A stretch of 64,000 bases of DNA, from positions 1,381,001 to 1,445,000 of the forward strand of contig OY282378.1 of NCBI GenBank assembly GCA_958295835.1, in the 5' to 3' direction. Source of the stretch: an uncultured Gammaproteobacteria bacterium. Lineage in GTDB: Bacteria > Pseudomonadota > Gammaproteobacteria > HK1. The position numbers were made by a program, and so were the translations under genes. The notes under the pieces were generated by a model. It saw only the letters and a program-made list of their open reading frames with translations. It ran no database searches and was not told the origin of the DNA. Position 1 is the first letter of the stretch, and each line of letters begins with the position of its first letter. This document shows positions 35,704-46,163 of the stretch, one piece after another.

Positions 35704-38700
35704 ATGCAGACCGCCCGCTGGATCGAAATCACCCCCTCCGAATACGCCTGGGAGCGCGAGGCCCTCGACTACCTGAAGGCCCGCCTGCCGGACGGCGAGC
35801 CGTTCCGCGCGTGGTCGAACTTCGAGTTCATCGCCGAGGACGGCAGCATCAACGAAGTCGATTTGCTCGTGGTATCGCTCCACAAGGTCTACCTCGTCGA
35901 GATCAAGAGCTGGAGCGGGACCATCTCGGGCGACGCGAGCACGTGGCGCCGCGAGATCGACGGCAAGGAGTTCCTGGTCGACAGTCCGCTCCTGCTGGCG
36001 AACCGCAAGGCGAAGAAGCTGGCCGGACTCCTGAAAACGCAGAAGGCGCTCGCCAGGCAACACAGGCCGTATGTCGAAGCCGTCGTATTCCTGTCCCGCG
36101 GCGGAGTGCGGTGCCGGCTCGACGGCCGGGCCCGCACGGGGGTGTACCTCTCCGCGCAGTCCGGGCGGGACACTTGTCCGGACATCCTCGACGTCCTTCG
36201 CGGCAACGCGGGCTTCGATCCGCGCCGGCCGCCGCCGCGGATCGACCGGTCGCTCTCCGGGGCCATCGCGCGCGCGATGGGGCAGGCGGGGATCCATCCC
36301 TCGCAGCGGCAGCGGCGGGTGGCGGACTACGTGCTGCGCAAGCTCCTGCTGGAGACGGACACGTACCAGGACTGGGAAGCCGAGCACGTCTCGGTGCCCT
36401 CGTCGAAGCGGCGGGTGCGCATCCATCCGCTCTCGGCGGCCTCCTCCGGGGCGGTGCGCACGGAGCGGCGGCGCGCGGCGGAGCGGGAGTACCAATTGCT
36501 CGACGGCGTCGTCCACGAGGGCATCCTGCGGGTGGAGCTGCTCACGAACGCGGAGCAAGGACCGGCCCTGGTCTTCGAACATGATCCGGACGCCGAGCGT
36601 CTGGACCACTTCCTTGAACGCCGGAAAGGCGACGGCCCGGACCTCGCGACCCGTCTCGACATGCTGCGCCAGTTGGCGGAGACGCTGAAGTACGCGCACG
36701 AACGCCGTCTCTACCACCGCGCGCTGAGTCCGCGGAAGGTCCTGGTGATGGCGCCGGACGCCTCCCGGCCCACGCTCAAGATCTTCGACTGGCGGGCCGG
36801 CGAGCATGACGCGCTCCGGGGTTCGGGAGCTTCCGGAGCACGGAACACCGGTGCGGAGACCACCCTCGGCCTCTCGGCCGAGGACGAAGACGACGTGTAT
36901 CTCGCACCGGAGACGACCTGCGGGGGATACGTCTCCGAGAAGCTCGACATCTTCTCGCTCGGCGCCGTCGGCTACCGGCTGTTCTCGGACATGCCTCCGG
37001 CGTCCACCGTCGCGGCCCTGAACGCGCGCCTGTCCAGCGCGGGCGGCCTCCGGCTTTCCGATGCGCTCGACGGCCTCCCGGGATCCTTGCAGTTGGTCGT
37101 GGAGTCCGCGACCGACCCGGAGGTCGGCAAGCGCCCCAATTCAGTCTCGGAGTTCCTGGACCTGCTCGCGGAGGCGGAGCGGGAGCTCGCCGCTGCGGAC
37201 GAGGCCGAGGAGGCCGTTGTCCACCCGCTCGATGCCAATCCGGGGGACATGCTGGAGCATGGCTTCCTCGTGGAACGACGCCTCGGCAAAGGCTCCACCG
37301 CCGTCGCCCTCAAGGTGGAGCATGACGATGGCGGCGGAGTGCTCAAGGTGGCCCTCGACCCCTCGCGCAACGAGCGCATCGGACGCGAGGGCGAGGTGCT
37401 GGGCGTGCTGCGCCATCCGAACATCGTCGCGTTCTACCGCCACGTGGAGCTGTCCGGGCACGCGGCGCTGTTCATCGCGATGGCCGGCACCGAGAACAGG
37501 AGCGGCGCCTACACCCTCGCGGACCGTATCCGCGAGGAAGGCCGGCTCTCGCTCGACCTCCTGGAACGCTTCGGAAGCCAGTTGCTGAGCGTCGTGCAGT
37601 GGCTGGAAGAGAAAGGCATATCGCATCGGGACCTGAAGCCCGACAACATCGGCGTATCCGCGAGCGGCGCCGACAAGTCACTCGCCCTCGTCGTGTTCGA
37701 CTTCTCGCTCGCGGACACCCCCGCGGAGAACATCCGCGCGGGCACGCCGCAGTACCTGGATCCGTTCCTGCGGCTGCGCCGGCCACCGCGCTGGGACGTC
37801 TACGCCGAGCGCTTCGCCGCGGCCATGACCCTCCACGAGATGGCGACCGGAAACCTGCCCGGATGGGGGGACGGCTCGACCGACCCCATGCTGATCGAGG
37901 AGGAAGTCACTCTCGACGCGGAATGGCTCGATCCGTCGGTGCGCGGTCCGCTCACCGAGTTCTTCGCCAAGGCGCTGGCCAGGGACTACCGGGCTCGCTT
38001 CGACAGCGCGGAAGAGATGCGCCGCGCGTGGTCCGGTTGCTTCGTGGCAATCGACGTCCAGGCCACGGGCGACGAGGAAGGCGGCGATCTGCCGGGCGGC
38101 TTCGACGGCGTGACCCGCGAAACGCCGCTCCTCGCGCTCGGCCTCAGCCCTCGCCTGCTGAACGCGCTCGATCGCCTCGGGGCGCATACGGTCGCCCAGC
38201 TCGTCGATCTGCCCCGCATACGCCTCTACCGCAACAAGGGGATCGGGCAACGCATCGTCAAGCTCATTCGGGAGCTGTCCGAGCGGCTCGCCGAGCACCT
38301 CGCGGAGCACGGGAGAACCCTCGACACCGCCACCACCGTCCACGAAGCCGACCACCCGGTCGATCCCGCCGTCTGGAGCATCGATCTCCTGGCCTCCAAG
38401 CTCGTCTCCACGCGCATCCCGGAAGACGAGGCCCGCCTGATGCGCGGTGCGCTGGGGATGGAGGGCAACCTCGGCCTGCTGCCGGCCCATCGCGAGGTCG
38501 CCGAATCGCTTGGCGCCACCCCGACCGGGATCGCTCGCGCCATCCGGCGCCTGCGAGAGCGCTGGAATCGTCAGCGCTGGATGACGCGGCTCCGCGATTC
38601 CGTGGCGGCGCTGGTCGCGAAACACGGCGGGGTCATGACGGTGCGCGAGCTTGCGGACGCGCTGGCCGCGACTCGGGGCTCCACCGAGACCGGCGAGGCG

Positions 38701-39972
38701 CGCCTGCGGCGGGCCGGTGCGGTCGCCGCGGCCGCGCTGGAGATGGAATCGGCCCGCGAGGACAGCCGCTTCCGCCTGCACCGGCGCGGCGCATCCCCGG
38801 GTGCGTCCGCCCTGGTCCTCGCCACGGACGCCCTGGACCCGGCGCTTACCGCCTCGGTGGAGGCGCGCGCGGACTGGGTTCGGGAGCTCGGCAAGCTGGC
38901 GGACGACCTTGCCGAAGCCGACCCGCTCCTGCCGCCCGCCCGCGTCACCGAAGCGCTCGCGGAGGCCGCGCCTCCGGCGGGCATGCAAGCGCCTGGTCCG
39001 GACCGGATCCTGCGCCTGGCGGTGCAATCCGCCGCACGCGCGGCGGTCTCCTCCCGCGGCGAGCTGTATCCGCGCGGCATGGCCGCGGCACGGGCCGCGA
39101 AGCTCGGCGCCAGCTCCCTGCTCGGCCCGACGAAGCTCTCCGAGCAAGAGATCCGCAAGCGCGTCGCAAGCCGCTACCCCGAGGCCGATCCGCTTCCGGG
39201 ACGACCCGTGCTGGACGAGCTTCTGGAGACGGCGGGGCTCAAGCTCGCCTGGGATGAGCCGACCCGGACGTACCGCTCGCCCGCGGCGCGTTCGAGCTAC
39301 GCCAGCAGCTCGTCGTCGGCCCTGTCGTCCGCGTCCGGCGACGACGGCGCAGGCGAGGCGGATACGCTGGACGAGCGGCTGATGCGAGTGGTCGGAACCC
39401 GGGGATTTCTTGCGCTCTCCGTCTCTCCACGGCATCTGCCGTGCATCGAGCGGCGCCTCGCGACGGCGCTCGCGTTGACCCCCTTCAGCCTCGAAGCCGG
39501 GCTGATACGCCACATGCGGGCGGTGGCCGACGCGCTGGGCGCGGACTGGAACGTCGTGGTCGCCGCGGATGCCGCGCCGGCGGGCAGCGCGGACCGCCGG
39601 CGCCTCGATCAGCTCGTTCGTCGTGCCGTGCCCGGACTGGAGCGCGAGATCGCGAACGCGCACCAGCCGTTGCTGCTCACGCGCCCCGGGCTGCTGGCCC
39701 GCTACCGCCAGCTCGACGCCCTGGCCGACATCCAGGAGGCATGCCAGCGCGGCGAGGCGCCGGCGGCGCGGCTTCTCTGCATCGCCGCGGACGAGACGGT
39801 GAACATGCCGGTGATCGACGGCCGCGCGCTGCCGGTGGTCTTCGCCGCCGCCTGGACGCGGCCGAGCCGCGCGTGGATCGCGCGCGCCGCATCCCATCCC
39901 TCCCGCGCTCGTGCATCCGGCGGCGCCGGGATGGATGCCGGCGACAGCCGCAGACAGGCGGCATCGCCATGA
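35704..39972 (+). CDS. pglW: BREX type 2 protein kinase PglW (NERD + two kinase-like domains)
   Basis: 1,422 residues. Domain 1 (about 10-130) is a NERD nuclease-related domain with 'NEVDLLVVSLHKVYLVEIKS' (Asp53, Glu66, Lys68). Domain 2 (about 250-500) is kinase-like but has 'YHRALSPRKVLV' and 'IFDWRAG', lacking the catalytic Asp and DFG, so a pseudokinase. Domain 3 (about 515-790) is a kinase with 'RLGKGSTAVALKV', 'ISHRDLKPDNIGV' (about 639-651) and 'VVFDFSLAD'. Then an RpoA-CTD-like helix-hairpin-helix region ('LGAHTVAQLVDLPRIRLYRN', about 825-845) and a sigma-like helical part ('GATPTGIARAIRRLRERW'). PglW is the regulatory kinase of Pgl/BREX-2 phage defence. Its stop overlaps pglX as ATGA. 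Confidence 0.9.
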   Translation: MQTARWIEITPSEYAWEREALDYLKARLPDGEPFRAWSNFEFIAEDGSINEVDLLVVSLHKVYLVEIKSWSGTISGDASTWRREIDGKEFLVDSPLLLANRKAKKLAGLLKTQKALARQHRPYVEAVVFLSRGGVRCRLDGRARTGVYLSAQSGRDTCPDILDVLRGNAGFDPRRPPPRIDRSLSGAIARAMGQAGIHPSQRQRRVADYVLRKLLLETDTYQDWEAEHVSVPSSKRRVRIHPLSAASSGAVRTERRRAAEREYQLLDGVVHEGILRVELLTNAEQGPALVFEHDPDAERLDHFLERRKGDGPDLATRLDMLRQLAETLKYAHERRLYHRALSPRKVLVMAPDASRPTLKIFDWRAGEHDALRGSGASGARNTGAETTLGLSAEDEDDVYLAPETTCGGYVSEKLDIFSLGAVGYRLFSDMPPASTVAALNARLSSAGGLRLSDALDGLPGSLQLVVESATDPEVGKRPNSVSEFLDLLAEAERELAAADEAEEAVVHPLDANPGDMLEHGFLVERRLGKGSTAVALKVEHDDGGGVLKVALDPSRNERIGREGEVLGVLRHPNIVAFYRHVELSGHAALFIAMAGTENRSGAYTLADRIREEGRLSLDLLERFGSQLLSVVQWLEEKGISHRDLKPDNIGVSASGADKSLALVVFDFSLADTPAENIRAGTPQYLDPFLRLRRPPRWDVYAERFAAAMTLHEMATGNLPGWGDGSTDPMLIEEEVTLDAEWLDPSVRGPLTEFFAKALARDYRARFDSAEEMRRAWSGCFVAIDVQATGDEEGGDLPGGFDGVTRETPLLALGLSPRLLNALDRLGAHTVAQLVDLPRIRLYRNKGIGQRIVKLIRELSERLAEHLAEHGRTLDTATTVHEADHPVDPAVWSIDLLASKLVSTRIPEDEARLMRGALGMEGNLGLLPAHREVAESLGATPTGIARAIRRLRERWNRQRWMTRLRDSVAALVAKHGGVMTVRELADALAATRGSTETGEARLRRAGAVAAAALEMESAREDSRFRLHRRGASPGASALVLATDALDPALTASVEARADWVRELGKLADDLAEADPLLPPARVTEALAEAAPPAGMQAPGPDRILRLAVQSAARAAVSSRGELYPRGMAAARAAKLGASSLLGPTKLSEQEIRKRVASRYPEADPLPGRPVLDELLETAGLKLAWDEPTRTYRSPAARSSYASSSSSALSSASGDDGAGEADTLDERLMRVVGTRGFLALSVSPRHLPCIERRLATALALTPFSLEAGLIRHMRAVADALGADWNVVVAADAAPAGSADRRRLDQLVRRAVPGLEREIANAHQPLLLTRPGLLARYRQLDALADIQEACQRGEAPAARLLCIAADETVNMPVIDGRALPVVFAAAWTRPSRAWIARAASHPSRARASGGAGMDAGDSRRQAASP

Positions 39973-41057
39973 TCGACCGCAAGTCCCTCCTGTTCGACCT
40001 GCGCCGGCAGTTGAAGCGGCTTGAACAGGACCTTGCCGAGCGGGCCGGGAGCGTTCCGGTGATGGCCGCCGCGCTCGAAGCGGAGTACCGGGCCGCGCGG
40101 GAGGCCGAACGCACCGGCGACACCTTCCGTGTCTGGCGCGGCGGCGCGCTGACCCAGGCCGCGGTCGCGTGGCTGCTCGGCTGCGTATTCGTGCGCTTCG
40201 CGGAAGACAACGCCCTGATCGAGACGGCGCTGATCGCCGGACCGGGAGAACGCAATGCACGCGCCGCGGACCGGCAGACGCTCTACTTTCGCGCCCACCC
40301 GACCGACTCGGACCGCGACTACCTGCTCGACGTCTTCGCCGAAGTCGAGAGCCTGCCCGGAATGGAGCAGCTCTACGACCGCAAGCACAACCCGGTGTGG
40401 CGCTACGGCATCTCCGGCGACGCGGCGCGCGATCTGCTGGCGTTCTGGCGGGCGGTGGACCCGGATACAGGCGCGCTCCGCCATGATTTCACGGACCCCG
40501 AATGGGACACCCGCTTCCTCGGCGACCTGTACCAGGACCTCTCCGACGACGCGAAGAAGCGTTTCGCCCTGCTGCAAACCCCGGAGTTCGTCGAGGAGTT
40601 CATCCTGGACCGCACCCTCACCCCCGCGCTCGACGAGTTCGGCCTCGCCGGCATCCGCCTCATCGACCCCGCCTGCGGCTCCGGCCACTTCCTGCTCGGC
40701 GCCTTCCCGCGGCTGCTGCGGGAGTGGTTCGGCCGCGAGCCGGGCACCTCCGAGCGGGTGCTGGTCCAGCGCGCCCTGGACGGAGTCTACGGCGTGGACG
40801 TCAACCCGTTCGCGGCGGCGATCGCCCGTTTCCGCCTGCTGGCGGCGGCGCTGCGGGCCGCCCGCGTCCAACGGCTCGAGGAGGCCCCCAGCTTCCGAAT
40901 CCACGTCGCCGCCGGCGACAGCCTGCTGCACGGGCGCCGCTTCGGCTTCGACGAGCTGGACCTCGGCAGCGAAGCGGAACAGCTCATCGGCCGGAAGGAA
41001 TTCGGACATGCGTTTCTGGCCGAAGACCTCGATGCCCTGAACCGGATCCTCGGCTAG
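39969..41057 (+). CDS. pglX: PglX N-terminal part (BREX type 2 adenine methyltransferase), ended by in-frame TAG
   Basis: 362 residues from ATG 39969, coupled to pglW by an ATGA overlap. The opening '[20 protein letters not shown]' and '[11 protein letters not shown]'-like region (here '[20 protein letters not shown]') match BREX PglX. SAM-binding motif I is '[20 protein letters not shown]' (about 231-250), and '[20 protein letters not shown]' follows. Translation stops at TAG 41055-41057, but the same frame continues without any shift into '[16 protein letters not shown]'. The catalytic NPPY therefore lies just past the stop. A single substitution from CAG or a sequencing error would explain it; read-through is possible. 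Confidence 0.88.
   Translation: MIDRKSLLFDLRRQLKRLEQDLAERAGSVPVMAAALEAEYRAAREAERTGDTFRVWRGGALTQAAVAWLLGCVFVRFAEDNALIETALIAGPGERNARAADRQTLYFRAHPTDSDRDYLLDVFAEVESLPGMEQLYDRKHNPVWRYGISGDAARDLLAFWRAVDPDTGALRHDFTDPEWDTRFLGDLYQDLSDDAKKRFALLQTPEFVEEFILDRTLTPALDEFGLAGIRLIDPACGSGHFLLGAFPRLLREWFGREPGTSERVLVQRALDGVYGVDVNPFAAAIARFRLLAAALRAARVQRLEEAPSFRIHVAAGDSLLHGRRFGFDELDLGSEAEQLIGRKEFGHAFLAEDLDALNRILG
41055..41057 (+). other. In-frame amber codon splitting pglX
   Basis: Codon 363 of pglX is TAG; the codons on either side read [18 protein letters not shown], colinear with ordinary PglX sequence. No homopolymer tract is present, unlike slippage-type phase variation. No ribosome site precedes the GTG at 41067. 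Confidence 0.85.
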
Positions 41058-41066
41058 CGATACCAC

Positions 41067-44000
41067 GTGGTGGTGGGGAACCCGCCCTACGTCACGGTGA
41101 AGGACAAGGCGGCGAACCGCTTGTATCGGGCTCGGTACTCGACCTGCCATCGGCAGTATTCGCTTGCGGTTCCGTTCACCGAGCGCTTCTTCGGACTGGC
41201 GCTGCCGGGCGAGGGAGCTGAGCGGGCTGGTTACGTGGGGTTGATCACGGCCAACTCGTTCATGAAGCGCGAGTTCGGGAAGAAACTGATCGAATCGTTC
41301 CTGCCGAGGATGGATCTGACCCACGTGATCGACACGTCCGGGGCGTACATCCCGGGGCACGGGACGCCGACGGTGATTCTCCTTGGACGCCACCGGGCGT
41401 CCGTTGGCGATGCGGTGCGAACGGTGATGGGAGTGCGCGGCGAGCCTTCCACACCGAGGGACCCGTCGAGAGGCCAAGTCTGGTCGGCGATTGTCGAGCA
41501 GGTGGACGTTGCGAACAGCGAAAGCGATTGGGTGAGCACCGAAGACCTCGCGCGGGGGACGTTCTCCGTGCATCCCTGGAGCATCGGGGGTGGCGGTGCG
41601 AACGCTCTCAAAGAGCACCTCGACGCGCGCGCTGCGAACGTACTGGAAGATGTCGTCCATGAGATTGGATTTGGAGCGTTGACACGCGAAGACGATGTCT
41701 ACCTGCTCTCCCGGGAAGTCATACAGCGAGTCGGCATCCACTCCCGGTTCGTCAAACCTGTGGTTGCCGGAGAGATGGTTCGAGACTGGACCATTGCCGA
41801 ACCGATCGGTGCGCTCTGGCCATACGACGAAACATCTCTCGAAGCGATCGAATCCGATGCCGTCTTGAAATTCCTATGGAATTATCGACGCCAGCTTGTC
41901 GAGAGAGTCGCTTATGGTCAATCGCAAATTGAACGAGACCTGAAGTGGTATGAGTACTCCATGTTTTTCAAGAATCGCTACAGAAATCCGCTGTCTATTA
42001 TTTTCGCTGAAGTTACTACCCATAACCACTTTGTGTTCGATCGCGGCGGGAAGATCTTTAAGCAAACGGCACCGATGATTAAACTACCAGTGGATGCCAC
42101 CGAAGTAGATTATCTGATGCTCATATGTTTGCTGAACAGCTCGGTGGCTTGTTTCTGGATGAAACAGGTGTTTTATCTGAAGGGAGGCGATAAGGTCGGG
42201 CAGCACGGTGCCAGAGTTCGTAAATCCTTATGGGACGAGCGGCTACAGATCTCAGGTACGGGGCTCCAGAAATTCCCGCTTCCAGCGAATCGACCGAATG
42301 CCCTCGCGGAAACCCTCGACCGCATCGCCGCTGAACGACAAGCCCATCTACCCGTACAACTGGCCGATCGCTTTCCAATGACTCCGGCTGAACTCGACGC
42401 CCACCGCGACACCGCAGCCGATCTGCTGGCGCGCATGATCGCCCTGCAAGAGGAACTCGACTGGGAGTGTTACCGACTCTACGGCGTCATCGACGAGGAC
42501 TGCCGGTACGGAGGCCGGTTGCCCGCGGACGGTCTCCCACCCGCCACGCCCACAGACCCGGACCCGGATGTCTCCAGCCCCACCGCTGCCCATGATCACA
42601 CTTCTTCCACTGCACCGACGCCCGAAGCCCCCGCAGATCCGGACACCCCCAACACCACCGCCGCCGACGAGCACTCACTCTCCGAAGTGCCGGCGCCTGC
42701 GCGGGTGTCCGCGACTCCCGCAGACCCGGACGCCCCCGGCACGGCCAACCGACGCGGACCACCGCCGCCGGCGATGGGTGAGCGGGCATCCGAGAGCTTC
42801 GGCGAAGAAGATCGCCGACACGTGGACCGGACACCCGCGGGTGACCTCCCGCCTGCCGCTCCCGCAAACCCGGATATCCCCACCGCCACTGCCATCTGCG
42901 AGCACTCACTATCCAAAGTGCCGGCGTCGGCGCGGGCGCCCGCGACCCCCGCGGAGCCGGACGCCCCCGACACGGCCAACCGCCACGAACCGCCGCCGCT
43001 GGCGTTGGGCGAACGGGCATTCGAGATCGTCATGGCCCGGCGGATGGCGGCAGGCGAGCTGGAAACGACGTGGTTCACCCGGCACGGCTCCACACCGATC
43101 ACCGATCCACCCGCCCACTGGCCGGCCGACTACCGCGCCCTCGTCGAACGGCGCATCGAGCTGATCCACTCCGACCGCTCCATCGGCCTGCTCGAAAAGC
43201 CGGAGTACAAGCGCCGCTGGAACGTCGAGCCCTGGCACGACCAGGAACGGCGCGCCCTCCGCAACTGGCTGCTCGATCGACTGGAGTCCCCCGCCTACTG
43301 GCCCGAACTCCGACTCGCGACGGTACGCACCCTGGCCGAGCGTGCGGCCACCGATACAGACTTCCACCAAGTCGCAACCCGTTACGCGGGCCACCAAGGG
43401 GTCGATCTCGTCCCGCTGGTCGCCGAGCTCGTCGAAGCCGAGAGCGTCCCCGCCCTCCCCGTACAACGCTACAAGCCCTCGGGCCTCGCCAAACGGGCAG
43501 ACTGGGAACGCATCTGGGAGCTACAGCGGCGCGAAGACGAAATCGACGCCGAGGTAGCGGCGACCACTCCCCGACGGGACACCGAACCCGATGAAGCCTA
43601 CGCGGTCCGCCTCCAGGCCGAACAGCAACGCCGCAAACGGGAAGCGCTCGGCGACCTTGCCCCGCCCCCGCCCAAGTACCGCTCCGCCGACTTCACGAAG
43701 CCGGCACACTGGCGCCTGCGCGGCGCCCTCGACGTCCCGAAGGAACGCTTCGTCAGCTTCCCGCGGATGAGCCGAGACAGCGATCCGACCCTCCTCGTCG
43801 CGTGGGCCGGCTGGAACGCGCTTGAACTCTGCCGAGCGGTCGCCGCATACTCCGCCGAAGTCACCGAACAGGATGGCTGGCCTCCCGAGCGCCTGACCCC
43901 GCTCCTCGCCATCCTGCAGGAGAACCTGCCGTGGCTGAAGCAATGGCACAACGAAATCGACCCCGAGTACAACCAGCGCCTCGGCGACTTCTTCGAGATC

Positions 44001-44087
44001 TTCCTTCACTCCCAACTTTCGGAACTCGGTCTCACCGAGGATATCCTTCGAGTGTATGTGCCGCAAAAAGACATACGGATGCAATAA
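41067..44087 (+). CDS. pglX: PglX C-terminal part (NPPY, target recognition and C-terminal domains)
   Basis: 1,006 residues if counted from the GTG at 41067; it is the same frame as the N-terminal part. It opens with the methyltransferase motif IV '[20 protein letters not shown]', then '[20 protein letters not shown]' and the target-recognition region. A segment at about 41,850-42,250 is clearly AT-richer than its flanks. Between about 42,500 and 43,020 lies a Pro/Ala/Thr/Asp-rich linker built from two imperfect copies ('[20 protein letters not shown]' and '[20 protein letters not shown]'). The C-terminal domain ('[20 protein letters not shown]', '[20 protein letters not shown]') is typical of BREX-2 PglX. 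As a separate protein it could not bind SAM. Confidence 0.85.
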   Translation: MVVGNPPYVTVKDKAANRLYRARYSTCHRQYSLAVPFTERFFGLALPGEGAERAGYVGLITANSFMKREFGKKLIESFLPRMDLTHVIDTSGAYIPGHGTPTVILLGRHRASVGDAVRTVMGVRGEPSTPRDPSRGQVWSAIVEQVDVANSESDWVSTEDLARGTFSVHPWSIGGGGANALKEHLDARAANVLEDVVHEIGFGALTREDDVYLLSREVIQRVGIHSRFVKPVVAGEMVRDWTIAEPIGALWPYDETSLEAIESDAVLKFLWNYRRQLVERVAYGQSQIERDLKWYEYSMFFKNRYRNPLSIIFAEVTTHNHFVFDRGGKIFKQTAPMIKLPVDATEVDYLMLICLLNSSVACFWMKQVFYLKGGDKVGQHGARVRKSLWDERLQISGTGLQKFPLPANRPNALAETLDRIAAERQAHLPVQLADRFPMTPAELDAHRDTAADLLARMIALQEELDWECYRLYGVIDEDCRYGGRLPADGLPPATPTDPDPDVSSPTAAHDHTSSTAPTPEAPADPDTPNTTAADEHSLSEVPAPARVSATPADPDAPGTANRRGPPPPAMGERASESFGEEDRRHVDRTPAGDLPPAAPANPDIPTATAICEHSLSKVPASARAPATPAEPDAPDTANRHEPPPLALGERAFEIVMARRMAAGELETTWFTRHGSTPITDPPAHWPADYRALVERRIELIHSDRSIGLLEKPEYKRRWNVEPWHDQERRALRNWLLDRLESPAYWPELRLATVRTLAERAATDTDFHQVATRYAGHQGVDLVPLVAELVEAESVPALPVQRYKPSGLAKRADWERIWELQRREDEIDAEVAATTPRRDTEPDEAYAVRLQAEQQRRKREALGDLAPPPPKYRSADFTKPAHWRLRGALDVPKERFVSFPRMSRDSDPTLLVAWAGWNALELCRAVAAYSAEVTEQDGWPPERLTPLLAILQENLPWLKQWHNEIDPEYNQRLGDFFEIFLHSQLSELGLTEDILRVYVPQKDIRMQ

Positions 44088-44123
44088 TGGCCATTCGATC
44101 GGTGTAGTCTCTTACTCGTGAAG

Positions 44124-44149
44124 TCTTCGACAAAACGACGAAGATTTTT
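44124..44149 (+). terminator. Intrinsic terminator after pglX
   Basis: Stem TCTTCG (44124-44129) and CGAAGA (44139-44144) around a 9-nt loop, followed by TTTTT (44145-44149). It would end the pglWX transcript before the nested cassette, so pglYZ need their own promoter. Confidence 0.65.
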
Positions 44150-44196
44150 CCGCCAACCGGCGTTTGGTTCCGGCTATGCCGGGTTGGGAGAGATTG

Positions 44197-45123
44197 ATGT
44201 CGCATAATCAGATTCCCGATGATGTCTTCGACTACATCAGCAAAGTATTTCGCGCTTGTAACTGTCGAGTAAGCAAAAAAATATCGGCAGTGCCGAATTC
44301 TCCGGAGGGATCACTCGATCTCACTCTGATCGAACAGCTTTCTCAATTTTCATCTCCAAAAATACTACCTTCCAATTGGGTGGTCAGAATCGACACTCAC
44401 TATCTCGGTGGATTACGCCAATATCATCGCTGGGAAATAGCCGATATAGGGATTCTTCTGTTTCTTCGTCAAGCGGGCCAACTCGTTCGGAACAAAGTAA
44501 TATTACTCCAATCGAAACGACTTTACCCAGATAGTGGCGACATTTTAGAAGAAGATTTTGCAGATTACCAAATAGGTTTTGCTCATCTTGTCCCTTCTGG
44601 GCCAACTATATCTTCAATGAAGATAGCACATGTTTTCTCTTTCTCAGAATCATCCAAATACGGAGCATTCAGAATACGCGACAAACAGTGGCGAGCAATC
44701 AAAGACTATCAACATCAAAGAAATATTCCGGTTTATTATCTCTTTTACAATCCGTGGATAATTCCGTTCGAACAGACACTGCCGCTATCAGTACATCCAA
44801 CTCTGCGTGGTGATCCCGTGGGCGGATGTAGGATTATACCTGCGAAAATTTTGTTCAACCGATTACAGGATAAATCAGATAATTCTTCGCCTCGTTTTCT
44901 TGATGTTTGCGACCTCCTTCCCGACTCAAGAGAAAATTATTGTGGTTGGAAACTGGAATATTTTGTTTCTCGCCTGTTACTCGGTTGCATTGAGGGTCGT
45001 ATCTTTCAAAATCCGGAAGAATTGGACCTGGGAGAATTGTTCTTCCGTCGCTCTGGGCCAATTGCAGCAGCTATCGGAATTAACGTGGAGATGCCGAAAC
45101 ATTTCGACTGGATAGACAGTTAA
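44197..45123 (+). CDS. Unknown protein, possible PD-(D/E)xK-like nuclease
   Basis: 308 residues from the ATG at 44197, with GGGAGAGA just upstream. I do not recognise the family. The sequence is AT-rich relative to pglWX, so it came from another source. 'WEIADIGILLFLRQ' followed 15-20 residues on by 'KVILLQSKRLYPDSGDILEE' has the D...(E/Q)xK spacing of restriction-type nucleases, but this is only a pattern match. Other features: 'HVFSFSESSKYGAFRIRDKQ' and 'IPVYYLFYNPWIIPFEQTLP'; no membrane segment. It is convergent with the HNH/methylase pair, with an IS remnant between. A restriction or effector role is inference from position. Confidence 0.6.
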   Translation: MSHNQIPDDVFDYISKVFRACNCRVSKKISAVPNSPEGSLDLTLIEQLSQFSSPKILPSNWVVRIDTHYLGGLRQYHRWEIADIGILLFLRQAGQLVRNKVILLQSKRLYPDSGDILEEDFADYQIGFAHLVPSGPTISSMKIAHVFSFSESSKYGAFRIRDKQWRAIKDYQHQRNIPVYYLFYNPWIIPFEQTLPLSVHPTLRGDPVGGCRIIPAKILFNRLQDKSDNSSPRFLDVCDLLPDSRENYCGWKLEYFVSRLLLGCIEGRIFQNPEELDLGELFFRRSGPIAAAIGINVEMPKHFDWIDS

Positions 45124-45385
45124 TATCATGAGGAAAGGCAATTGATATATTGGATGATCAGATCGTTTGTCATATTTAACATTCGGAAATTAGCAGGAAA
45201 TTGTTTGTATTGCGAAGTACAGAACGAAGATCACTACAGCGATCAACAGGTCATCTCCAGAAACCCATGAACATCGTTTTGTCTTGATGATGGGTGCACT
45301 CGTTCTGGGTTGCATCGCGCCATTGTCTCAATAGAACCTATCTCGAAATTGAAGAACGAGTCGAATGCGGGTACGGTTTGTTCAT

Positions 45386-46155
45386 TATTCGTTTGACCGA
45401 CGAGCAGTGGGAATGCATTCGGGACCACTTTCCCGAAGAACACTTTACACTTGGCCGACCAGGGCGCAAGCCCATTCCCACCCGCACCGTCCTCGAAGCC
45501 GTTCTCTGGATCCTCAGAGAGCGGCGCTCAGTGGCACATGCTCCCGCAATCTTATCCGAACTACAAAACCGTCCATCACCGATTCCAACATTGGTGTCGT
45601 CACGAAGTCCTGCGCGACATCCTGACGGACGCGGCCAACGGCCTTCGCGAACCAAGGGACATCGACGAGCCGGAGTGCTTCATCGACGCTGTGTTCGCAT
45701 CGGCAAAAGGGGGTGGCGCCGAGATCGGCCCGATCAAATGCGGAAAAGGCGTGAAAATCACGGGTATCGTGGACCGTCACGGGCTACCGTTATCGGTCAG
45801 TACGCATGCCGCGAATCATTATGAAGTGACCTTGGTGCAGTTGAGTTTCGACTTCTACATGATTGAAGCCAAGCCGCAGAATCTGATCGGTGAGGGCGTA
45901 CGACAGTGACCCCTTGGATGAGGAACTGCGCAATGAAGGAACAGAGATGACTGCGCCACATCGTAATAATCAAAAGCGTCGAAAGACCCAGGATGGACGC
46001 TAGCTGCGCGGATATCAACGTCGTTGGCTGGTGGAGCGCTTTTTGCGTAGCTTCAATGGCCGTGTCGGTGGCTGACACGATGGGAGTACTATGCGGAGAA
46101 CTTCCTCGGATTCGTCCAACTCGCTTCTATTGGAATCCTGCGAAGGCAATTTTGA
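45386..46155 (+). mobile_element. Decayed IS5-family transposase
   Basis: The N-terminal part reads 'LTDEQWECIRDHFPEEHFTL' and 'GRPGRKPIPTRTVLEAVLWI'. After a frameshift near 45,515 it continues 'GAQWHMLPQSYPNYKTVHHR', 'EPECFIDAVFASAKGGGAEI' and 'GIVDRHGLPLSVSTHAANHY'. A second shift near 45,893 gives 'AYDSDPLDEELR', an in-frame TAG follows 'RRKTQDGR', then 'LRGYQRRWLVERF', and after a third shift 'WEYYAENFLGFVQLASIGIL'. The element is therefore dead. It ends about nine bases from the HNH gene stop. Terminal inverted repeats were not identified with certainty. Confidence 0.82.
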
Positions 46156-46163
46156 GATAGGTT

